A DNA stretch of 64,000 bases from JBJMHZ01 sp045807125. Its GTDB lineage: Bacteria; Actinomycetota; Actinomycetes; JAWWOL01. The notes under the pieces were generated by a model. The model searched no databases. It worked only from the letters and a program-made list of their open reading frames with translations, and was not told the origin of the DNA. How positions within the stretch are numbered: the stretch's first letter is position 1; each line of letters begins with the position of its first letter. The stretch spans positions 1 to 64,000 of the forward strand of contig JBJMHZ010000016.1 of the NCBI GenBank assembly GCA_045807125.1. The letters are read 5' to 3'. Shown piece by piece: positions 59,728 through 64,000 of this stretch. Made by a program: the position numbers and the translations under genes.

Positions 59728-59855
59728 ATCTTCCACCACACCACTAATTGACGAGAGATAAATAGTAAGGCTCATTAACTGTTGTACTTTTTACCAGTTC
59801 CTTTTGGCACCAAGGACGGTAGAATTCTGGGACAATAAAGAGAAGGAGGAATAAT
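59728..59855 (+). promoter_or_regulatory. AT-rich promoter region of XRE-ImmA-recombinase operon
   Basis: Strikingly AT-rich for this DNA (TAATTGACGAGAGATAAATA at the start, later GGGACAATAAAG). It ends in AAGGAGGA before the TTG start at 59856. The operon promoter and its operators are expected here; I could not assign exact -35 and -10 boxes. Confidence 0.5.
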
Positions 59856-60245
59856 TTGAAATCACTATCGAATCAGCGCCTGGGCGAAGCCTTGCGCGCT
59901 GCCCGGTACGCAAAAGGCTTGACCACCCGCCAGATCGGTGCGGGGGTCGGCATCTCGCACCCTCAGGTCAGCAAGATCGAAGCTGGTCGCTTCGCCGTTC
60001 CGCCGGAGAAGCTGCGGGCCTTCGCCGAAGTGCTGGACCTCAAGCCCGATGACTTGTTCGCCCTAGCAGGGTATCCGGTAGCAGGGCAACCGGCATTGGC
60101 GCCGTACCTGCGCAGCCGCTACGGCGCCGAGCTACCGGAGCAGGCCATCGATCAGATCACCGAATACTTCGAGCTGCTGCGCAGGAAGCACACGATCGAG
60201 CGCGGTGAGGACGAGCTGAGCGGCTCACACGGGGGTCCCCGATGA
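59856..60245 (+). CDS. XRE regulator of integration/excision, element B
   Basis: 129 residues from TTG 59856 (AAGGAGGA upstream). HTH: LGEALRAARYAKGLTTRQIG, GISHPQVSKIEAGRF. The C-terminal LPEQAIDQITEYFELLRRKH is also found in the broken element A copy. It overlaps an ImmA peptidase gene (ATGA), which in turn overlaps the recombinase. In ICEBs1 such a pair (ImmR/ImmA) keeps the element quiet until the peptidase removes the repressor; the same logic is inferred. Confidence 0.8.
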   Translation: MKSLSNQRLGEALRAARYAKGLTTRQIGAGVGISHPQVSKIEAGRFAVPPEKLRAFAEVLDLKPDDLFALAGYPVAGQPALAPYLRSRYGAELPEQAIDQITEYFELLRRKHTIERGEDELSGSHGGPR

Positions 60246-60856
60246 GCCGCGGCGCGCTCAGCGTGCTGCGCGACCTCATGCCGATCCGGCCGCTCAATCA
60301 GGTCGAGGCGCTGCGCATGGCCGAGCTGCAAGCCGAGCGACTGCTCAAGCTCGCCGGCGTCACGGAAGCGCCCGTGCCCGATCGGGTCATCACGAGCATC
60401 CCGAAGGTTGAAGTACGGCGCATCCGACCGTGGCCGGCACATGGCACCACTGACTGGGCGGGCTCCACCTGGGTCATTGTGCTGAACGCTGCTGATGCGC
60501 CACTGCAGCAGCGCTTCAGCCTGGCGCACGAGTTCAAGCACATCCTCGATGACCGCTTCATCGATGTCCTGTATCCCGACCTGCCGGGCTGGCCGCGCCG
60601 CGAACGCACCGAGGCGATCTGCGAGTACTTCGCTGGTTGTCTGCTAGTGCCGAAGCGCTGGCTGCGTCAAGCCTGGGACGACGGACTGCGCGACCTAACC
60701 GCTCTTGCGCACGAGTTTCAGGTCAGCCGACCGGCGATGCAGACCCGGTTGTCGCAGACCGGGCTACTGCCGTGTGCGCCACGCCAGCAGAGCGCGTACG
60801 GCCGCTACCAGCGCAGCAGCAAGGCCACCACCTTCCTCACGGGAGTCGCCGCATGA
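60242..60856 (+). CDS. ImmA/IrrE-type zinc metallopeptidase, element B
   Basis: 204 residues. Zinc motif HEFKH at residues 96-100 in FSLAHEFKHILDD and the downstream Glu in RTEAICEYFAGCLLVPKRWL. The C-terminus is basic. Located between the XRE repressor and the recombinase with four-base overlaps on both sides, so it most likely cleaves the repressor to permit excision. Confidence 0.85.
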   Translation: MSRGALSVLRDLMPIRPLNQVEALRMAELQAERLLKLAGVTEAPVPDRVITSIPKVEVRRIRPWPAHGTTDWAGSTWVIVLNAADAPLQQRFSLAHEFKHILDDRFIDVLYPDLPGWPRRERTEAICEYFAGCLLVPKRWLRQAWDDGLRDLTALAHEFQVSRPAMQTRLSQTGLLPCAPRQQSAYGRYQRSSKATTFLTGVAA

Positions 60857-63159
60857 CCACCACCACATCAACCTGCTCGTGCGGGCTCAAGCACGGCGTG
60901 CTGTACCTGCGGGTCAGTACGCCAAGCCAGGTCAAGACGGATTACGACCCGGAGGGCATCTCCATCCCGGCTCAACGGCTGGCCTGCCAGCGCAAGACCG
61001 AGCAACTCGGTGCGCACATCATCGGCGAGTACGTTGAGCCCGGCCGGTCCGGCACCAGCATGGAGAAGCGGCCGGAGTTCCAAGCCATGCTGGCGCGCAT
61101 CCGGGAGCAGCGCGATGTCGACTACGTCATCGTCTATAAGCTCAGCCGGCTCAACCGCAACCGGTTGGACGATGCCATGGTGCTGATGGCGCTCCGCGCC
61201 GCCAAGGTGACCCTTGTCTCGGCCACCGAGAGCATCGATGACACCCCGGTTGGCCAGCTGATGCACGGCATCCTGGCGGCCTTCAACGAGTTCCGCTCCG
61301 CCGAGGACGGCGCCGACATCCGCTACAAGATGCGGCAGAAGGCCAAAAACGGCGGCACGCTCGGTCCGGCGCCGGTGGGCTACCTGAACACCCGGATCAA
61401 CCTCGAGGGCCGGGAAATCCGCATCGTCGTACTAGACGACGAACGCGCTGAATTGGTGCGGCAAGCCTTCGAGCTGTACGCCAGCGGCGACTACTCCATC
61501 GAGTTGCTGCACGCCACCATGGCCGATCTAGGCCTGGCCTGCCGACCGACGCAGCGCTGGCCCCGTGGCAAGCCGATCTCGCCGCAGACGCTGCACAAGA
61601 TGCTCCAGAACCCCTACTACGCCGGCTGGATCACCGTGGACGGTCAGCTGATCAAGGGCCGCCACGAGCCGCTCATCAGCCAAGCGCTGTTCGACCGCGT
61701 GCAAGCCGTCATGGAGGCGCGCTCCCGTCGTGGCCAACGCGACCGCGTGCTGACGCACTACCTCAAGGGCAACCTGTTCTGCGACCGCTGCCAGCAAGCC
61801 GGCCGAACCGCCCGGCTCATCTACACCGAGGCCCGGGGACGCAACAGGCAGCGCTACGGCTACTTCCTCTGCCGTGGCCGGCAGAGCGGCGTCTGCGACC
61901 TGCCGCACCTGCCCGCCCTCGAAGTCGAGGACGCCATTGCCAGGCACTACCACACGCTGCGCCTCGCTGACGACTTCGTCGCGGCGGTCGAAAAGCAGCT
62001 CACCGCCACCCTCGCTGATGAACTAAAGCTGATGCGGGAGCTGCACGCCCGGCTGACCAAGCAACTGGCCAAGCTCGACGCCCGCGAGGCCCGCCTGATC
62101 GACCTAGCGGCCGACGGCTTGCTCGACCGCAGCAAGATCATGGAGCGCAGCAACGCCATCAAAGTCGAACGGCAGCGCCTTCAGGACAGCCTGGCCGACA
62201 CCAGCAGCCAGCTTGAGGTCGGAGCCGAACGCCTGCGCGGCTGCCTGGCGCTGCTCAGCGACATCATGGGCCTCTACCAGCGCGGCAGTGATGGGGTGCG
62301 GCGACAGCTGAACGCCACCTTCTACGAGCGCTTCTACCTCGATGATGATCACGGCGCCCGAGTCATGAACGACGTCGTCGAGCCGCCCTTCGATGACATC
62401 CAAGCCGCCAGCGCTGCCTACCAGCGGCAGCAGAACAAGCTGGCCAAGGCCAGGAACGGCAGCAGGCCCGACCTGGTGGTCGGGCCTGCTCAGGAGGACG
62501 CCCCGCCGTGGCTGGCGGACGTTTTTCCGGTCAGTGTTTCGAGTAAGCGTGTGATGGTGGAGCTGAGGGGACTCGAACCCCTGACCCCTTGCATGCCATG
62601 CAAGTGCGCTACCAACTGCGCCACAGCCCCAAGCCCGGCGAGCCGGGCGACGACCAGTATGCCGCATGCCCGCCGGGCGGGCCCAACCGGCCCCAGCCAG
62701 CCCGAGCCGGCCGCAACCGGTCCTCAGATGTCGGCCGAGCGCGCCCGGCCCTCGTCGGCGTCGGGCTCGACGTCGAAAGCGCCCACCCGCGAGCGGTCCA
62801 CCGGCTCGGTGACGCCCGCGTTGTGCTCGGCCAGCCGGAAGCCGCGATCGCCCTCCAGCAGCACCGTCCACCGGGCGTTGCCGAGCGGCGCCAGCCGCCA
62901 CCACGTCTCTGTCGGCAGCTCCAGGAACTGGCCGATGATCGCCCGCGCCGTACCGCCGTGCAGCACCGCGACGACCACCTCGCCGGCGCCCACCGACTCC
63001 AGCGCGGCCCGCAGCACCGTGCACGAGCGCGCGGCCACCTCGGCGTACGTCTCGCCACCGCCCCGGCGCACGTCCTCGCCGCGCACCCAGGCCGCATGCT
63101 CCTCGGGGAAGCGCTCGATCACCTCTGGCCGACCCAGGCCCTGCCAGCCGCCGAGGTAG
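60853..63159 (+). CDS. Large serine recombinase, element B, frame running into tRNA and host DNA
   Basis: ATG 60853 overlaps the peptidase stop. Catalytic Ser at residue 22 (LYLRVSTPSQ), YKLSRLNRNRLDD, recombinase domain (GPAPVGYLNTR), zinc ribbon (NLFCDRCQQ near 308) and coiled coil (LHARLTKQLAKLDAREA). Homology to the element A recombinase ends near residue 545. The frame then crosses a hairpin (62461-62490), the tRNA-Ala gene from about residue 568 (VELRGLEPLTPCM) and continues antisense to the host phosphatase gene, stopping at 63159. The last 200 residues are therefore set by the integration site; the functional protein may be shorter. Confidence 0.85.
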   Translation: MTTTTSTCSCGLKHGVLYLRVSTPSQVKTDYDPEGISIPAQRLACQRKTEQLGAHIIGEYVEPGRSGTSMEKRPEFQAMLARIREQRDVDYVIVYKLSRLNRNRLDDAMVLMALRAAKVTLVSATESIDDTPVGQLMHGILAAFNEFRSAEDGADIRYKMRQKAKNGGTLGPAPVGYLNTRINLEGREIRIVVLDDERAELVRQAFELYASGDYSIELLHATMADLGLACRPTQRWPRGKPISPQTLHKMLQNPYYAGWITVDGQLIKGRHEPLISQALFDRVQAVMEARSRRGQRDRVLTHYLKGNLFCDRCQQAGRTARLIYTEARGRNRQRYGYFLCRGRQSGVCDLPHLPALEVEDAIARHYHTLRLADDFVAAVEKQLTATLADELKLMRELHARLTKQLAKLDAREARLIDLAADGLLDRSKIMERSNAIKVERQRLQDSLADTSSQLEVGAERLRGCLALLSDIMGLYQRGSDGVRRQLNATFYERFYLDDDHGARVMNDVVEPPFDDIQAASAAYQRQQNKLAKARNGSRPDLVVGPAQEDAPPWLADVFPVSVSSKRVMVELRGLEPLTPCMPCKCATNCATAPSPASRATTSMPHARRAGPTGPSQPEPAATGPQMSAERARPSSASGSTSKAPTRERSTGSVTPALCSASRKPRSPSSSTVHRALPSGASRHHVSVGSSRNWPMIARAVPPCSTATTTSPAPTDSSAARSTVHERAATSAYVSPPPRRTSSPRTQAACSSGKRSITSGRPRPCQPPR
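62461..62490 (+). terminator. Terminator-like hairpin inside recombinase B frame
   Basis: A perfect 13-bp stem (62461-62473 with 62478-62490) around TGGT. It lies at nearly the same relative position as the hairpin at 22037-22070 in recombinase A and 64 bases before the tRNA. Confidence 0.6.
62555..62630 (-). tRNA. tRNA-Ala(GGC), attachment site of element B
   Basis: A full 76-base cloverleaf on the minus strand with anticodon GGC in the loop ATGGCAT, the G3-U70 pair that marks alanine tRNAs, T-loop TTCGAGT and an encoded CCA end. The element lies against its 3' end, the usual attachment position, and the intact gene is restored at the right junction. The matching left copy of the 3' end was not found in this window. 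Confidence 0.95.
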
Positions 63160-63419
63160 ATCTCCTGGAGCTCCGGGTGCACGTCGGCGACCAGCCCGGT
63201 CTCCTTCTCGAGGTACGCGGCACTCCCGCGGGCGCGGCCCGCCGATGACGTGAGCAGCCGCGCCGGCGGCAGCTGGGCCAGCACCTGCGCGGCCAGCGCC
63301 ACGTCGACCAGTCCCGCCTGCTCCAGGTCGGAGTCGAGCTGCCCCTGGAACCGGCCGTCGACGTTCCAGCGCGTACGGCCGTGCCGCCACAGCACCAGCC
63401 GGCGCGCGGAGCCGCTCAG
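62724..63419 (-). CDS. Histidine phosphatase family protein (phosphoglycerate mutase-like), chromosomal
   Basis: The catalytic RHG motif is in LVLWRHGRTRWN and the second His in VLHGGTARAII, as in the phosphoglycerate mutase superfamily. The start may be CTG 63419, overlapping the rsfS stop, or GTG 63395. Adjacent to rsfS and a LytR-type gene, a common actinobacterial order, so it is host backbone. Usual substrates are sugar phosphates; not further assignable. Confidence 0.85.
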   Translation of the reverse strand: MSGSARRLVLWRHGRTRWNVDGRFQGQLDSDLEQAGLVDVALAAQVLAQLPPARLLTSSAGRARGSAAYLEKETGLVADVHPELQEIYLGGWQGLGRPEVIERFPEEHAAWVRGEDVRRGGGETYAEVAARSCTVLRAALESVGAGEVVVAVLHGGTARAIIGQFLELPTETWWRLAPLGNARWTVLLEGDRGFRLAEHNAGVTEPVDRSRVGAFDVEPDADEGRARSADI

Positions 63420-63817
63420 GGCTCCCCCGCGCCCACCCGGTGCGGGGCGCGGTCCCCTGCCTCGTCGTCGAACGCGACGAGCGGGCAGTCCTTCCACAGC
63501 CGCTCGAGCTGGTAGAACTCCCGCTCCTCGGTCAGCTGGACGTGCACCACGATGTCCGCGTAGTCGAGCAGCACCCAGCGGCCCTCACGCTCGCCCTCGC
63601 GCCTGATCGGCTTGGCCCCGACGCCCCGCAGCCGCTCCTCGACCGCGTCGATGACGGCGCGCACCTGGCGGTCGTTGGTGGCCGACGCGATCACGAAGCA
63701 GTCGGTGATGACCAGCTGCTCGCTGACGTCGATGATCAGGATGTCGCGGGCCTGCTTGTCGGAGGCCGCGGTGGCGGCAGCGAGAGCCAGCTCGACGGCG
63801 CGGTCGGTTGCGGTCAC
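63416..63817 (-). CDS. rsfS: Ribosomal silencing factor RsfS, chromosomal
   Basis: 133 residues from ATG or GTG at 63817. KQARDILIIDVSEQLVITDC, SATNDRQVRAVID, EGEREGRWVLLDYADIVVHV and YQLERLWKD are the conserved core of RsfS, which binds ribosomal protein L14 and blocks joining of the subunits during starvation. Located between the LytR-type and phosphatase genes, as usual. Confidence 0.93.
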   Translation of the reverse strand: MTATDRAVELALAAATAASDKQARDILIIDVSEQLVITDCFVIASATNDRQVRAVIDAVEERLRGVGAKPIRREGEREGRWVLLDYADIVVHVQLTEEREFYQLERLWKDCPLVAFDDEAGDRAPHRVGAGEP

Positions 63818-63862
63818 GGGCGCCCTTCGGGTCGGGTACGGAAGGCGTGCCCTACCACGATC

Positions 63863-64000
63863 TCATGGCCGGTAGTCGGTCCCCAGGATCACGACCGCGT
63901 CCGCCGCGCTGGTGGGCTGCTGGTCGACGGCTATGTCACCGTCCGGCAACCCCAGGGCGGCCGCCACGCGGTGCCCCAGCGCGTGCGAGGCCGAGGAGTC
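63863..64000 (-). CDS. C-terminal part of LytR/LCP-type protein (5' end outside window)
   Basis: The last 45 residues are visible: HALGHRVAAALGLPDGDIAV then SAADAVVILGTDYRP. This fits the LytR_C domain that ends many LytR-CpsA-Psr cell-wall proteins of actinobacteria and often precedes rsfS. The remaining protein lies beyond the window. Confidence 0.7.
   Translation of the reverse strand, partial: DSSASHALGHRVAAALGLPDGDIAVDQQPTSAADAVVILGTDYRP

Larger units (their letters stand above)
22530..62554. mobile_element. Integrative element B next to tRNA-Ala (left end uncertain)
   Basis: The right end is well placed: the serine recombinase reading frame runs straight into the 3' end of an intact tRNA-Ala gene at 62555, beyond which lie ordinary chromosomal genes. 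The element carries the second copy of the transfer module, an intact XRE-ImmA-recombinase operon, the second XRE-TPR/peptide pair and the second surface protein. The left end is not defined. I found no second copy of the tRNA 3' end in the window, so 22530 is only the end of the element A recombinase, and the 22.5-39 kb cargo could belong to another layer. Confidence 0.4.

Overview
The window is high-GC DNA from an actinobacterium. It is almost entirely a mobile region that ends at a tRNA gene. The only clear chromosomal backbone is the last 1.45 kb: tRNA-Ala(GGC), a histidine-phosphatase gene, rsfS and the 3' end of a LytR/LCP-type gene, all on the minus strand. Minus-strand genes often look leaderless, and many starts are GTG, which also fits Actinobacteria. 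The species cannot be told. The window opens with 28 C residues, so its left edge may be an assembly end.

Two related integrative elements appear to lie side by side. Element A (left, to about 22.5 kb) and element B (right, to the tRNA at 62,555) share the same transfer and integration module in the same order: two small coupled genes, a small membrane protein, a small basic protein, a VirD4/TraG-like coupling ATPase, a replication-relaxation family protein, a TSPPYY-type DNA methyltransferase, ArdA antirestriction protein, an XRE regulator and a large serine recombinase. An identical 26-bp sequence follows the ATPase gene in both. In B the XRE, ImmA/IrrE and recombinase genes overlap as one operon. 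In A the XRE gene is broken and no ImmA gene is present. Each element also carries a secreted multidomain surface protein with a shared N-terminal part and leader hairpin but a different C-terminus.

The most notable system is a pair of receptor and peptide modules. Each element has a 435-residue XRE-TPR regulator (5877-7184; 39801-41108) facing a 42-codon gene (7253-7381; 39676-39804). That small gene encodes a signal peptide followed by a short tail ending in CCAQGR or CCSQR. Regulators and peptides keep identical lengths in both copies, and dyads sit at the promoters. I infer a peptide-pheromone (RRNPP-like) sensing system on actinobacterial integrative elements.

The middle (about 23-39 kb) is accessory cargo: a secreted trypsin-like protease, a stand-alone SIR2-like protein, an ECF sigma / XRE / ImmA operon, a possible PD-(D/E)XK protein, a membrane protein coupled to a Dyp-type peroxidase with a Cna-B-like tail, a small C-protein-like XRE with a DUF6119 (TIGR04141) gene, and a DUF6907 gene. 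Element B also carries (46.8-51.5 kb) a tight four-gene operon for a MoaA-like radical SAM enzyme, a deoxynucleoside kinase-like protein, a NUDIX hydrolase and a possible nuclease-TPR protein, convergent with a PfkB-family kinase gene. This looks like a nucleotide-chemistry cassette, perhaps defensive.
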